Positions 49,380-58,540 of a DNA stretch of 64,000 nt are shown here, piece by piece. Within the stretch, counting starts at the first letter, position 1. Every line of letters starts with the position of its first letter. The notes under the pieces were generated by a model, which made no database searches, was not told where the DNA came from, and worked only from the letters and a program-made list of their open reading frames with translations. Source of the stretch: JAGQZY01 sp964588335 (GTDB lineage Bacteria; Bdellovibrionota; Bdellovibrionia; Bdellovibrionales; JAGQZY01). The translations under genes were made by a program, and so were the position numbers. The stretch covers positions 62,001-126,000 of the forward strand of contig CAZPOV010000004.1 of the NCBI GenBank assembly GCA_964588335.1, written 5' to 3'.

Positions 49380-50708
49380 ATGGGTGTTATCGATTTTGAG
49401 CGCTACATTCAAACTCTAGAAAGGCGAGTTCTGGTTAAAGACATTGGTAAAGTGACGGATGTTGTTGGCCACATGATTGAAGCTTTTCTGCCAGGTGCAA
49501 AACTGGGAAGTATTTGCGAGATCGCAGCGCCGGGACGTCCATCTGTATTGACTGAAGTCATAGGTTTTCAAGATAAAAAAGTTCTAATGATGCCTTTGAC
49601 CGATCTTTCAGCGATCGGTTTTGGTAGTCGTATTGAACTTCTTCGAACCACGGCCAGTGTCGGAGTGGGAGACTCCCTTCTGGGACGGGTTATCGATGGT
49701 TTGGGCGAGCCGATCGACGGCAAGGGGGATTTGGGGTTAACCAAAGAAGCCTATTTGTATAAAAATACAGTCAACCCATTGCAAAGAAAGCCCATAGATT
49801 CTCACTTGGATTTGGGCGTGAAATCAATCAACTCCTTTTTAACTGTTGGCAAAGGGCAGCGTGTGGGAATCATGGCTGGCTCTGGAGTGGGAAAATCGGT
49901 GCTGATGGGAATGATGTCTCGTCAGACCAAATCAGACGTTAATGTGATTGCCTTGATAGGTGAACGGGGCCGAGAGGTTCGTGAGTTTATTGAGAATGTT
50001 TTAGGCGAAGAGGGATTAAAAAAATCAGTAATAGTTGCGGTAACAAGCGACCAGAGTCCGTTGTTAAGAATGCGCGGAGCTTTTGTTGCGACAGCCATCG
50101 CTGAGCACTTTTCCGATCAAGGCCAAGATGTGATGCTTATGATGGACTCATTGACTCGCTTTGCAATGGCGCAAAGAGAAATTGGCTTGAATGCGGGTGA
50201 GCCGGTAACGACCAAAGGTTACACTCCAAGTGTTTTTGGGCTTTTACCGAAGCTCCTGGAGCGAGCCGGTCATTTCGATAATGGTGGTTCGATTACTGGT
50301 CTGTATACCGTGTTGGTCGAAGGTGATGACATGGACGATCCAATCGCCGATTCGGTTCGATCGATCGTAGATGGTCATATTGTTTTAGATCGTCGATTAG
50401 CACAGAAAGGGCATTTTCCAGCCATTGATGTTTTACAGTCGGCCAGCCGGGTGATGCCAAGTATCATCACTCAGGAACATGCCTCTGTAGTCCGAACCGC
50501 ACGAGCGGCTTTGGCTTTATATCGTGAAAATGAAGATCTGATTCGTATAGGGGCCTATCAACAGGGCACAGACTATGAGTTGGATCAGGCTATTGCCATG
50601 AATCGTCAGTTAGAAAAGTTTTTACAGCAAGAAGTGTCTGAAGAATGGAATTTTGAGCAGGCGCTTAATGAGTTGAAAGCAGTGAGCATGGACTATGAAG
50701 AAGTTTAA
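49380..50708 (+). CDS. fliI: flagellar export ATPase FliI
   Basis: 442 residues. F1-beta-like ATPase with Walker A GIMAGSGVGKSVLMGMM, IALIGERGREVREFIENVLG, Walker B VMLMMDSLTRFAMAQREIGL, and LPKLLERAGHFDNGGSITGL. It powers unfolding and delivery of flagellar export substrates as a hexamer with FliH and FliJ. AGGGGGAG precedes the ATG at 49380. It overlaps fliJ by 14 bases, so translation is coupled. Confidence 0.97.
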   Translation: MGVIDFERYIQTLERRVLVKDIGKVTDVVGHMIEAFLPGAKLGSICEIAAPGRPSVLTEVIGFQDKKVLMMPLTDLSAIGFGSRIELLRTTASVGVGDSLLGRVIDGLGEPIDGKGDLGLTKEAYLYKNTVNPLQRKPIDSHLDLGVKSINSFLTVGKGQRVGIMAGSGVGKSVLMGMMSRQTKSDVNVIALIGERGREVREFIENVLGEEGLKKSVIVAVTSDQSPLLRMRGAFVATAIAEHFSDQGQDVMLMMDSLTRFAMAQREIGLNAGEPVTTKGYTPSVFGLLPKLLERAGHFDNGGSITGLYTVLVEGDDMDDPIADSVRSIVDGHIVLDRRLAQKGHFPAIDVLQSASRVMPSIITQEHASVVRTARAALALYRENEDLIRIGAYQQGTDYELDQAIAMNRQLEKFLQQEVSEEWNFEQALNELKAVSMDYEEV

Positions 50709-51150
50709 GTACCGTGCCGAGTCGTATTTAAAATTTGTTCGATTCAAACGGGAAGAGGCTTTACGTGAGCTCAAGAAAGCCCAGGCCTATCGCGACAACC
50801 TCGTTGAAAAATATTACAGGATGGAAGAACAGATGAAACAGGCCTTTCAATTCAATAGCGAGATCGGTAAAGAGGGTAGGGATATTCATAGGGTTAATGA
50901 CAGCAACCAGTTTATCCAAATGCTTAAGATCAATATGCAAAACCTCTCGCAACAAATTCAACATGCGGAAGAGCAGTTTCAAGACAAACGGCAAAGTTTA
51001 CTTGAGGCGCAACTGAAGGTTCGCAAAATCGAGCTTCACAAAGAGTCTGAAATCGAAAAATTTAAGAAAGAGTATCGTAAGAAAGCCCAGAAGCTGACTG
51101 ATGAAATCAATGGGACTCGAAAGAGAGGACGAGATGCAGAATCCTTATAA
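50695..51150 (+). CDS. fliJ: flagellar export protein FliJ
   Basis: 151 residues, an antiparallel coiled coil: KKFKYRAESYLKFVRFKREE, ALRELKKAQAYRDNLVEKYY, then LRVRKIELHKESEIEKFKKE-like sequence near the end. Length, helix content and position after fliI match FliJ, the central stalk of the export ATPase. It starts inside fliI and overlaps the next gene by 17 bases. Confidence 0.9.
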   Translation: MKKFKYRAESYLKFVRFKREEALRELKKAQAYRDNLVEKYYRMEEQMKQAFQFNSEIGKEGRDIHRVNDSNQFIQMLKINMQNLSQQIQHAEEQFQDKRQSLLEAQLKVRKIELHKESEIEKFKKEYRKKAQKLTDEINGTRKRGRDAESL

Positions 51151-51901
51151 TCGTTATCAAAAAAATCAATCCACGGAGACGCCGAAGAGAAAACCAAGAA
51201 ACCAAAAGGTTCGGGTACAGAAAAAGAAATCATCCCCTGGTGGAGGCAAACCAAAGTCTTCGAAAGACAGCGTTTTCTCAATGATCTGGGTTGTCGGTTC
51301 TTTGGCAGGTCTGGGTATTTCTTATTATGCTTTTGCTTACACCGATGATCTTTTGGACATTGTCAGCCGTATTCAGGTCGGAGTTTCACGCTCTCTGGCC
51401 GCTGACGAGGAAAAATCTGCCTCTCAGAGCGGAAAAAAAGATCAAGAATCACTGAAATTACCGGCCGGTTCAATCTCTGAACCAAAGACCGATGCCGATC
51501 ATTTGACGATGGAAAACACCAATGTTTACAAGGCTTTAAAAGAGAAGCGTCGAGAGCTTGAGAAAAAAGAACGGCGTTTGGCACAGTTGGAAGAAGAGTT
51601 GCATAAACAAAAGGAAGAAATTGAAAAGCAGTTAAAAGACATGCAAGAGATGCGAAGAAATATTTCTTCAAAGCTAGACAAGAAAGTGGCTGCCGATCAA
51701 GAGAGTGTAGAAAAACTAGTAGGAGTTTACTCAAGTATGAAACCAAAGAACGCAGCAGTCATTTTATCGCAAATTGATGAGGAGTTGGCTGTAAAGGTTT
51801 TGGGGCAAATGAAAAAGCAAAGTGCGGCGGCGATCTTAAATCACGTTGCACCTAAGAAAGCCCAATACTTGTCAGAAAAATTCACCGGGTTAAAGAAGTA
51901 G
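51134..51901 (+). CDS. YlxF/MotE-like flagellar membrane protein
   Basis: 255 residues from the ATG at 51134 (GAGAGG upstream, inside the fliJ end). Basic N-terminus (about 1-50, KPRNQKVRVQKKKSS), one transmembrane helix (SMIWVVGSLAGLGISYYAF), then a strongly charged coiled coil (REELEKKERRLAQLEEELHK-like) and a C-terminal MgtE-N-type domain, VYSSMKPKNAAVILSQIDEE then LAVKVLGQMKKQSAAAILN. Proteins of this layout stand between fliJ and fliK in many bacteria (ylxF in Bacillus) and include the MotE stator chaperone family. Here the gene order is the same. Function in the flagellum is inferred. Confidence 0.8.
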   Translation: MQNPYNRYQKNQSTETPKRKPRNQKVRVQKKKSSPGGGKPKSSKDSVFSMIWVVGSLAGLGISYYAFAYTDDLLDIVSRIQVGVSRSLAADEEKSASQSGKKDQESLKLPAGSISEPKTDADHLTMENTNVYKALKEKRRELEKKERRLAQLEEELHKQKEEIEKQLKDMQEMRRNISSKLDKKVAADQESVEKLVGVYSSMKPKNAAVILSQIDEELAVKVLGQMKKQSAAAILNHVAPKKAQYLSEKFTGLKK

Positions 51902-51912
51902 GAGAAGGCAGA

Positions 51913-53253
51913 GTGATTGTTCAGGGAGGAAATTCTTATTTAGGTCGTCAGGGGAGCCGGGATCAGTCCTGGAAAGCTGATAAAGGACCTGATAACTTCC
52001 AAGACTTATTGGTAGGAGCCAAGCGCGATAAAGATGCGACCAGAAAGTCTGAAACGAAGCCTCGTGACAATAGAAAAGATGAGAGAGAAGCCTACGACGC
52101 CAATCAACAGGCCGCCAAGCCGGCTGAGCGTCCCGTTCGCAAGAAAAGTGAACAGACTCAAGAGCCTCGGCAAGTCCGTCGAGCCGAGCATGCCGAGAAA
52201 AAACAGTCTCAGTCTTCCGAAAGAGTTCAATCTCAGTCTGTTCAAGGAAGCGGTAAAAAAATAAATCAAGAAAATGATCAAGGCACGCAATTGGTCGATT
52301 CGTTAAACCTATCGGGAAGCGAAAAAAATACTTTAGGAAAAAATCAAAAAGTTTTAGAAAATCCGACTGAGAGTTTTGAAAACATGATGGCTGAAATGAA
52401 AATGCAAGCGGCCGCTCAAAAGTCTCAAGAGGGTTTAGCCAACGTAAAGAGTTCCAATTTAGGTAATGCCATGCAAACCAAAATTGGTGCTCAAACCTCG
52501 TCAAAAGAAGGCGGGTTAAAGCTTGGTGCTGAGTTCGATTTGTCTCAAGGTGGAGAGAGTCTTTCTCTTAACGGAGCTCAGTCTGCTGATGGATTAAAAG
52601 CTTTAAGCCAAGAGGGTGGAGAGGCCACCTCCGACCAATCAACAACAAATCTTGAATCCATGTTCAATCAGTATCTGGAGCAGGATCCGCAGGTGGCTGC
52701 TGACGAAAGTGTGACTTTTGCCGACTCAGTCAAACAGGCCGAATCTGGAAAAGGTGAAAAAATTGAAAACATGCAGTCTATCATTAAACAGGCTCGCGCC
52801 TTTGTTGACGATGGTGGCGGTACAATGGAGATCCATCTACAGCCCGAAGGACTTGGTAAAGTTCACTTGAAAGTGGCTGTACAAGACGGACAGGTGAACG
52901 TTGAAATGTTGGCCGACAATATGAATGCAAAAAGAGCTCTTGAAGAGGGGCTTCTTGACATCAGAAATGCTTTAGAAGGCCAAAAGTTGGCTGTTGAGAC
53001 ATTGAAAGTTGAAATGACACCCGATTATCAAAAAGATTTTACGGACCTGGCAAACCATATGCAAGAGCAAGCCAATCGAGACTTTGCCGAGCAGTTTTTA
53101 GGACAGTTTCGTCAGGAAAGAGAAGAGAAGTTTGGAGGTATGTTTGATGCCTTCAGGAACTTTCAACCCGGCCCGAGTGAACCGGAATTAACTTTGAATC
53201 GAAATCCTTATACCGAAAATGGTAAGGGTCGTTCGGTCAACTTGGTGGCGTAG
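51913..53253 (+). CDS. fliK: flagellar hook-length control protein FliK
   Basis: 446 residues, GTG start at 51913 with GGAGAAGG upstream. The N-terminal 280 residues are low-complexity (Q, S, K, E) with no fold, as expected for the molecular ruler. The C-terminal hook-length domain is clear: GTMEIHLQPEGLGKVHLKVA, QDGQVNVEMLADNMNAKRAL, RNALEGQKLAVETLKVEM. FliK measures hook length and switches export specificity to filament substrates. It lies between the YlxF-like gene and flgD. Tail (about 395-446) non-conserved. Confidence 0.88.
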   Translation: MIVQGGNSYLGRQGSRDQSWKADKGPDNFQDLLVGAKRDKDATRKSETKPRDNRKDEREAYDANQQAAKPAERPVRKKSEQTQEPRQVRRAEHAEKKQSQSSERVQSQSVQGSGKKINQENDQGTQLVDSLNLSGSEKNTLGKNQKVLENPTESFENMMAEMKMQAAAQKSQEGLANVKSSNLGNAMQTKIGAQTSSKEGGLKLGAEFDLSQGGESLSLNGAQSADGLKALSQEGGEATSDQSTTNLESMFNQYLEQDPQVAADESVTFADSVKQAESGKGEKIENMQSIIKQARAFVDDGGGTMEIHLQPEGLGKVHLKVAVQDGQVNVEMLADNMNAKRALEEGLLDIRNALEGQKLAVETLKVEMTPDYQKDFTDLANHMQEQANRDFAEQFLGQFRQEREEKFGGMFDAFRNFQPGPSEPELTLNRNPYTENGKGRSVNLVA

Positions 53254-53271
53254 GCGTAAAGGAATAGAGTT

Positions 53272-54240
53272 ATGAACCAGAAAATTACAGGCAATGCTTT
53301 TCCAAATAGAGATCTCAATGTCCGTCGCAAGGACTCGGGGATCAAGACCACTGACCCTCTTAAAATGAAAGAGGAGTTTGGTGGTAAAAATCTTAAGGAT
53401 ATTCTGAACTCGGTGGCTGATCCCAATTACAAAAACAATCCGAGGAAAGTCAAAGGTGTTGGAAATGCCGAACTTGGTAAAGATGCCTTCTTTAAACTGA
53501 TGTTAACCCAGTTGAAACAACAGGATCCGACCAACCCACTGAAGTCGCACGAGATGGCAGCCCAGTTGGCTCAGTTCTCATCGGTTGAGCAATTGACCAA
53601 TATGAATCAAACTTTGACGAAGATGAGTGAAAAAGGTGGAGAGAATCAACAGTTTGAGGTTCTTAATCTTATCGGAAAAAATGTCAGTGGAGATTCTGGA
53701 CAGATTGATCGTCACAAAGGTGATACCGAGCACGCTATCGAATTTAAATTAGCGAGTCCGGCAGAGAAAGCGACCATTACTATAAAAGATGAAAAAGGTT
53801 TAGCTATTAAAACCTATGATCTGAAAGACTTGAAAAAAGGTAAGAATCAGTTGATTTGGAATGGTCTTCACTCGGATGGCAATAACGCGCGAGTCGGACA
53901 GTACACCGCTCATATTGAAGCTCTTTCAAAAGGCAAGAAGGTTGCTGCCTCCACAAAATTCAGTGGAATTGTTGATGGTGTGAAATTCACGCCAAAAGGA
54001 CCAGTATTACAGATTGGTGGAAAAACTCTAAACTTGCGAGACATTAAAGAGATTGCGGTACCCAGTGCGCCGTCTCCTCAGAAAAATGCGGCTCGTGTTT
54101 TGAAGCCAGATCAAAAAGTCTCTGAAGGGGCCTATCACAAAGAGGCGGCCGCGGAGAATTTAAATTCAATTAAAATGGATAGAGAATTAAGAGAAAAATT
54201 AACAGGTGGAGTGAAGGCTCCGACTGCTAAAAAAATATAG
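53272..54240 (+). CDS. flgD: hook capping protein FlgD
   Basis: 322 residues. FlgD core near 75-125: LGKDAFFKLMLTQLKQQDPT, NPLKSHEMAAQLAQFSSVEQ, LTNMNQTLTKM. A tudor/FnIII-like middle follows (ATITIKDEKGLAIKTYDLKD, IWNGLHSDGNNARVGQYTAH). N-terminal 60 and C-terminal 70 residues are extra, Lys/Ala-rich. FlgD forms the scaffold cap for hook polymerisation. A 35-base gap separates it from flgE. Confidence 0.94.
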   Translation: MNQKITGNAFPNRDLNVRRKDSGIKTTDPLKMKEEFGGKNLKDILNSVADPNYKNNPRKVKGVGNAELGKDAFFKLMLTQLKQQDPTNPLKSHEMAAQLAQFSSVEQLTNMNQTLTKMSEKGGENQQFEVLNLIGKNVSGDSGQIDRHKGDTEHAIEFKLASPAEKATITIKDEKGLAIKTYDLKDLKKGKNQLIWNGLHSDGNNARVGQYTAHIEALSKGKKVAASTKFSGIVDGVKFTPKGPVLQIGGKTLNLRDIKEIAVPSAPSPQKNAARVLKPDQKVSEGAYHKEAAAENLNSIKMDRELREKLTGGVKAPTAKKI

Positions 54241-54275
54241 TGTTCGAAAAGTTGCTATTGCTATAGGGGGATAAA

Positions 54276-55562
54276 ATGGCAGTGCTTACATCAATGTATT
54301 CGAGTGTGACAGGTTTGAAGTCACACGGACAAGGTCTTAGTGTTGTTGCAGACAACATTGCCAACGCTTCGACAAATGGATTTAAATCCAGCCGAGCCGA
54401 ATTTCAGGATTTACTTTCTCGGAGTTTGAAAGGCGCTTATGGCGGAAACCAAATTGGTCGTGGTGCGAAGTTAGGTGCCGTTAACCCAATCCTTGTACAG
54501 GGTAACGTCGACAACACTGAGCGTGTGACCGATCTTGCCATCAACGGTAAAGGCTTTTTTGTGGTCGATGGTTATGATGGTCGTGCTTACACAAGAAACG
54601 GTGAGTTCCACTTTGATAAAGAAGGGTACCTTGTCACCAGCGACAATTATAAAGTTAAGGGTTTTGAAGCTGAACCCAACGGTGAAATTAGTAACAAGCT
54701 AGAAGATATACGTTTGCCCAATGCTCTGGTTAACGCCAAACCTTCGCGCACTGTACGTCTTGATCTAAACTTGGATTCACGAGTTCCAAAAGGTCGTGTC
54801 TTCAATCCGCAAGAGCCCTATGATTCGGCCGACTTCACAACAGGTGTTGAAGTTTATGACTCTCAGGGAGCCAAGCACTTGGTAACAGTGGCCTTTAATC
54901 ATGTGGCCGACGGTGTTTGGGAGTACCATGGCATGGCCAACGGATCAGAAGTTCAAGGAGGAACTCCGGGGCAGTTTTCACAAGTGATTCATGGTCGTTT
55001 GACCTTCACTCCGCAAGGCTTGTTAAACACTGAAGAGGTTCTTTCGAAGAACTTCAGCTTTAATAACGGAGCTTTAGCCAACCAAGACATCACCTTGGAT
55101 TTTGGAGAGTCGATTATTACCGATGGTGGGACAGGTTTGAAAGCCACAAAACAATATGGTGCCAAATCCGATCTGATCTCATGGTCACAGGATGGTGCGG
55201 CTGCTGGTCGATTGACAGGAATGTCTTTTGATGACACCGGTGTTTTAACGGCTCTTTATTCCAACGGTGAAACCCGAGACATGTTCCAAATTGCATTGGC
55301 CAAGTTCCAAAGCCCAGAAGGACTGTTCAAATCTGGCGCCAACAAACTTCGTGAGTCGAGAGAGTCCGGAGCGGCAGCCCTTGGAAAACCCGCTAACGGT
55401 GGTCGTGGACAGGTTTTTGCCAAGTCGATTGAGCGTTCAACGACGGATATCGCTAAAGAATTTGTTAATATGATTCAATACCAACGAAACTTCCAGGCCA
55501 ACGCCAAAGGAATTTCAACGGCTGATGAAATGTTAGCAGAAGTGATAAACATGAAACGATAA
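54276..55562 (+). CDS. flgE: flagellar hook protein FlgE
   Basis: 428 residues. N-terminal LTSMYSSVTGLKSHGQGLSV, then VADNIANASTNGFKSSRAEF; central GRAYTRNGEFHFDKEGYLVT; C-terminal ERSTTDIAKEFVNMIQYQRN, then FQANAKGISTADEMLAEVIN. Forms the curved hook outside the cell. AGGGGG precedes the ATG. Last gene of cluster II, followed by two terminators at 55572 and 55688. Confidence 0.97.
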   Translation: MAVLTSMYSSVTGLKSHGQGLSVVADNIANASTNGFKSSRAEFQDLLSRSLKGAYGGNQIGRGAKLGAVNPILVQGNVDNTERVTDLAINGKGFFVVDGYDGRAYTRNGEFHFDKEGYLVTSDNYKVKGFEAEPNGEISNKLEDIRLPNALVNAKPSRTVRLDLNLDSRVPKGRVFNPQEPYDSADFTTGVEVYDSQGAKHLVTVAFNHVADGVWEYHGMANGSEVQGGTPGQFSQVIHGRLTFTPQGLLNTEEVLSKNFSFNNGALANQDITLDFGESIITDGGTGLKATKQYGAKSDLISWSQDGAAAGRLTGMSFDDTGVLTALYSNGETRDMFQIALAKFQSPEGLFKSGANKLRESRESGAAALGKPANGGRGQVFAKSIERSTTDIAKEFVNMIQYQRNFQANAKGISTADEMLAEVINMKR

Positions 55563-55571
55563 TAGACAAGT

Positions 55572-55606
55572 GACCTTGTTGCTGTGAAGTGACGAGGTCG
55601 TTTTTT
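55572..55606 (+). terminator. first terminator after flgE
   Basis: GACCTTG (55572-55578) pairs with CGAGGTC (55593-55599) with one G-T pair, 14-base loop, followed by G and six T. Confidence 0.75.
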
Positions 55607-55687
55607 AAACCAATTTAGCAATTTTTAAAAGCTCCCTAGAGCTTAAAACGAATACCATTGATTAAAATGCCAAACCTGAAGAATACG

Positions 55688-55719
55688 CAGCCCGTTCCAA
55701 TAGCGGGCTGTTTTTTTTT
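55688..55719 (+). terminator. second terminator after flgE
   Basis: Perfect 7-bp stem CAGCCCG (55688-55694) with CGGGCTG (55704-55710), then nine T. Strong intrinsic terminator; its T run touches the stop codon of the convergent symporter gene. Confidence 0.9.
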
Positions 55720-57232
55720 ATCTCTTTTTCTTCGGTGGATTTTGCAGCAAGGTGCCGGTTTTGACTCGCTCCATGTATTCATCCAGTTCTTTTTTCACTC
55801 GTGGCACAAGGAAATAGACGCCAAGGATGTTGGGGAACGCCATACCTAAAATCATCAGATCACCAAATTCTAGAACATTGGTAGAGGTGGTGATGGCTCC
55901 AAGGAAGATGACGACACAAAGAATGATTTTGTAAACCGCTGAGTATTTTTCAGAAAAGATATAAGTGAAGCAACGCTCTCCATAGTAAGACCAAGAAATA
56001 ATCGTGGAGAAAGCAAAGAGCACAACACTGAGTGAGAGGACATAAGGAAACCAGGGAATCACTTCGCCCATGGCTCGCGAGGTCAAGGCCGCACCTTGGT
56101 TGCCATTGATAAGATCCGCGTAAATAGGATCGTTGTAGGCACCCGTGATGACGATCACTAGAGCTGTCATTGTACAGATTAAAACTGTGTCAATGAATGG
56201 CTCAAGCAAGGCGACAATGCCCTCTTGGATGGGAAACTCTGATTTGGCCGCCGAGTGAGCGATGGCGGCGGAGCCAACTCCAGCTTCATTAGAGAAGGCG
56301 GCACGACGGAAACCAGTGATTAACACACCAATGAATCCACCATATCCGGCCTCAGGACTGAAGGCGCTGCTGATGATTTCTCCAAAGGCTTGTGGGACAA
56401 GGGCATAGTTAACCATCAAAATATAGAGACAAGCGACAACATAGATGCCGCACATAAGGGGGACAATCTTTTCTGCCACACCGGCAATCCGTTTGATTCC
56501 ACCAATGATAACGATTCCGACAAGAATGGCCATGATAAGACCAAACAACCAACGATGAGTATCAAGGTAAGGAAAGGTTTCAGAAATAGCGTGCAGGGCT
56601 TGGTTGACCTGAAACGAACCACCGCCGCCAAAAGATCCGCCGATTGTTAATGCGCAAAACAGTAAGGCTAAGACTTTTCCAAGCTTCGGCCAGCCTTTTT
56701 CACGAAGTCCAGCCGAGAGGTACTCCATCGGACCACCCATGATGTGTCCATCGGTGCGTTTTTCTCGATAGATCATCGCCAGTGAACATTCGGTAAACTT
56801 AGAACTCATTCCAAGGAGGCCGGCGACAACCATCCAAAATGTGGCTCCGGGTCCCCCAATAGAGATGGCGATGGCCACGCCGGCAATGTTGCCGAGTCCG
56901 ACAGTGGCGGAGAGAGCCGTTGTCAGAGCTTCAAAGTGAGAGACTTCTCCTTCGGACTCCTCACGATCGTATTTTCCACGAACAATGTCGATGGCGTGTT
57001 TGAAAGCTCGAATATTGATGAAGCGAAAATAAAGAGTGAAGAAAATAGCACCACAAGCCAACCATAAAACAGTGAGCGGCAGGCTGTAGGAATCTGTGAA
57101 AAACAAAACATCAAAAAAGAAAACGGAGGCAATGATATGATTGAAAACGCCGAATATCTCGTTGATCGATTCGCTAAAGGTTGATGCCACTGGTGTAAAA
57201 AAGGTACCCATCTTAACTATCTCCGCTATCAT
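55718..57232 (-). CDS. alanine/glycine:cation symporter (AGCS family)
   Basis: 504 residues. ATG at 57232, with GAGGGG 5 bases upstream. About ten transmembrane helices. AGCS signs: the first helix region, then FEALTTALSATVGLGNIAGV, AIAISIGGPGATFWMVVAGL, MGGPMEYLSAGLREKGWPK, the GFRRAAFSNEAGVGSAAIAH signature and TALVIVITGAY. Couples uptake of alanine or glycine to sodium (or proton) entry at the inner membrane; useful to a bacterium feeding on prey amino acids (inference). Monocistronic. Confidence 0.93.
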   Translation of the reverse strand: MIAEIVKMGTFFTPVASTFSESINEIFGVFNHIIASVFFFDVLFFTDSYSLPLTVLWLACGAIFFTLYFRFINIRAFKHAIDIVRGKYDREESEGEVSHFEALTTALSATVGLGNIAGVAIAISIGGPGATFWMVVAGLLGMSSKFTECSLAMIYREKRTDGHIMGGPMEYLSAGLREKGWPKLGKVLALLFCALTIGGSFGGGGSFQVNQALHAISETFPYLDTHRWLFGLIMAILVGIVIIGGIKRIAGVAEKIVPLMCGIYVVACLYILMVNYALVPQAFGEIISSAFSPEAGYGGFIGVLITGFRRAAFSNEAGVGSAAIAHSAAKSEFPIQEGIVALLEPFIDTVLICTMTALVIVITGAYNDPIYADLINGNQGAALTSRAMGEVIPWFPYVLSLSVVLFAFSTIISWSYYGERCFTYIFSEKYSAVYKIILCVVIFLGAITTSTNVLEFGDLMILGMAFPNILGVYFLVPRVKKELDEYMERVKTGTLLQNPPKKKR

Positions 57233-57373
57233 GATTTCCCCTCAATCAATTGAATGGGGCTTAAACTAGCGGAGAGCAAGGGGTCTGTCAGGGCCCGTCG
57301 CCTCTAACGTGTAGTGTCACCATGTCTTTGCTGGGGGTGTTGCCCCCTTTCTCCTCTGTTTAGAGAATAATTT

Positions 57374-57897
57374 ATGTTTAAAACTCTGGTCGTCCTCATT
57401 TTTTAACCATTTGCTGTGCTCTTGGGGCCAAGGTTAACGCCACTATTGCTGAAGATCTGGCAAGGAGGCGCCCGATGGGTCAAATTTCTCCCTTTACCAG
57501 TGCTCGTTTGCATTTCTTTCGATTCAAAAATGCCGACGGGCAGGCCATTGGCACTCTGCAGATCACCGCTTTTTTCAAGAACCGCGAGGGACCTTGGAAG
57601 CAGCCGAAATTTCCTCTTGAGCCAGCAGGACCTCATAACCGCACGATCATCTCGACTCGAACCAAGGTGGATTTTAGTGCCTCCCTTTCTACAGGAGACT
57701 CCATAGTTGGAGACAATTATATTCCCTCCGCTGAGGAAGCACAGACATTCAAAAATATAGTGAAGGATCTAGAGAAAAATAATGGATTGGAAGATACGAA
57801 GGATCAAAAAGTGATCGATGTTGAGGATTCTGGGTTCACCAAAAAATTTGCATCCTATTTGCAGACCCATCACCATTGGACGTTACAATCTTTATAA
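57374..57897 (+). pseudogene. secreted protein gene interrupted by a T6 frameshift (or two alternative starts)
   Basis: The frame from ATG 57374 begins a signal peptide (MFKTLVVLIF) and stops at TAA 57404, directly in a run of six T (57399-57404). If one T were added, translation would continue in the frame of the 140-residue reading frame 57475-57897 as LTICCALGAKVNA, completing a textbook signal peptide, followed by TIAEDLARRRPMGQ. The downstream frame is intact (FSPFTSARLHFFRF-like start, ...ASYLQTHHHWTLQSL). ATG 57475 alone also has a perfect AAGGAGG 6 bases upstream, so a leaderless-signal form could be made. Function unknown. Frameshift by assembly error, phase variation or slippage cannot be told apart here. 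Confidence 0.6.
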
Positions 57898-57928
57898 AAA
57901 AAAAGCGGGATTTAAATCCCGCTTTTTT
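57896..57928. terminator. bidirectional terminator between the 57374-57897 gene and HU
   Basis: Perfect 9-bp stem GCGGGATTT (57905-57913) and AAATCCCGC (57914-57922), with A9 on the left and T6 on the right, so it stops transcription in both directions. Confidence 0.9.
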
Positions 57929-57989
57929 ATCTAAATGATTTGATGGATCGAAGTCTATTCGATTTTTCAAATCTTTTTAGAAGCTCAAA

Positions 57990-58262
57990 TTACTTAAGCA
58001 TTGATTTGAACTCAGATCCAGGACGGAACTTGGGGTACCAAGCCGCAGGGATTTTGATTTCTTTACCAGTTTGAGGGTTTCTTCCTTTTCTGGCTTTTCT
58101 TTTTTGCTTGGTGAAAGTTCCGAATCCAACCAACTTCACTTCGTCACCTTTTTTAACTGAACGACGAATGATGTCGATAGTCGCGTCTAATACACGCTCA
58201 GTGTGGGCTTTTGTTGAATCTGTTGTAGTTGCAACCTTCTCGATAAGCTCGGCTTTGTTCAT
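57990..58262 (-). CDS. hup: HU-family DNA-binding protein
   Basis: 90 residues. MNKAELIEKVATTTDSTKAH, VLDATIDIIRRSVKKGDEVK, LVGFGTFTKQKRKARKGRNP, QTGKEIKIPAAWYPKFRPGS: the HU fold with the DNA-binding arm ending in the KFRPGSEFK segment. It bends and compacts DNA as a dimer. The start has GAAGCAAT upstream preceded by GGAG. It is followed by the bidirectional terminator. It could equally be named hupB; IHF is excluded by lack of its specific residues. Confidence 0.93.
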   Translation of the reverse strand: MNKAELIEKVATTTDSTKAHTERVLDATIDIIRRSVKKGDEVKLVGFGTFTKQKRKARKGRNPQTGKEIKIPAAWYPKFRPGSEFKSMLK

Positions 58263-58471
58263 TGCTTCTCCTTGTTGTTGTTGTGTTTGCTGTAATTGTG
58301 CTTACTTTGAAATTGAATCCTACAGAAAAAAGCCGGTCAAGGCAAAAAGCCTGAAAAATAAGGGTTTTTACAAAAAAAAGGCTAAAAGGGAACGGTTGAT
58401 CGTGATTATTGTTTCACAAATTGGGTTGCAAACAAAAAAATGTTTTCTTTTTAAGCAAAAGCCAGAAAATG

Positions 58472-58502
58472 AAAAAGGCACAAACCCTTGCGGGATGTGC
58501 CC
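58472..58502 (-). terminator. terminator of the 58541-59200 lipoprotein gene
   Basis: GGCACA (58477-58482) pairs with TGTGCC (58496-58501); on the minus strand five T follow (complement of A 58472-58476). The loop contains a second complementary CCC/GGG pair. Confidence 0.7.
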
Positions 58503-58540
58503 TTCCAGTGAGGTATCTTTATTGCCGATAGTAAACCGAA

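Noticed and set aside
57403..57706. Alternative frames over the 57.4-57.7 kb region on both strands
   Set aside because: They lack signal peptides and good starts; the 57475 frame has a perfect ribosome site and ends at a terminator.
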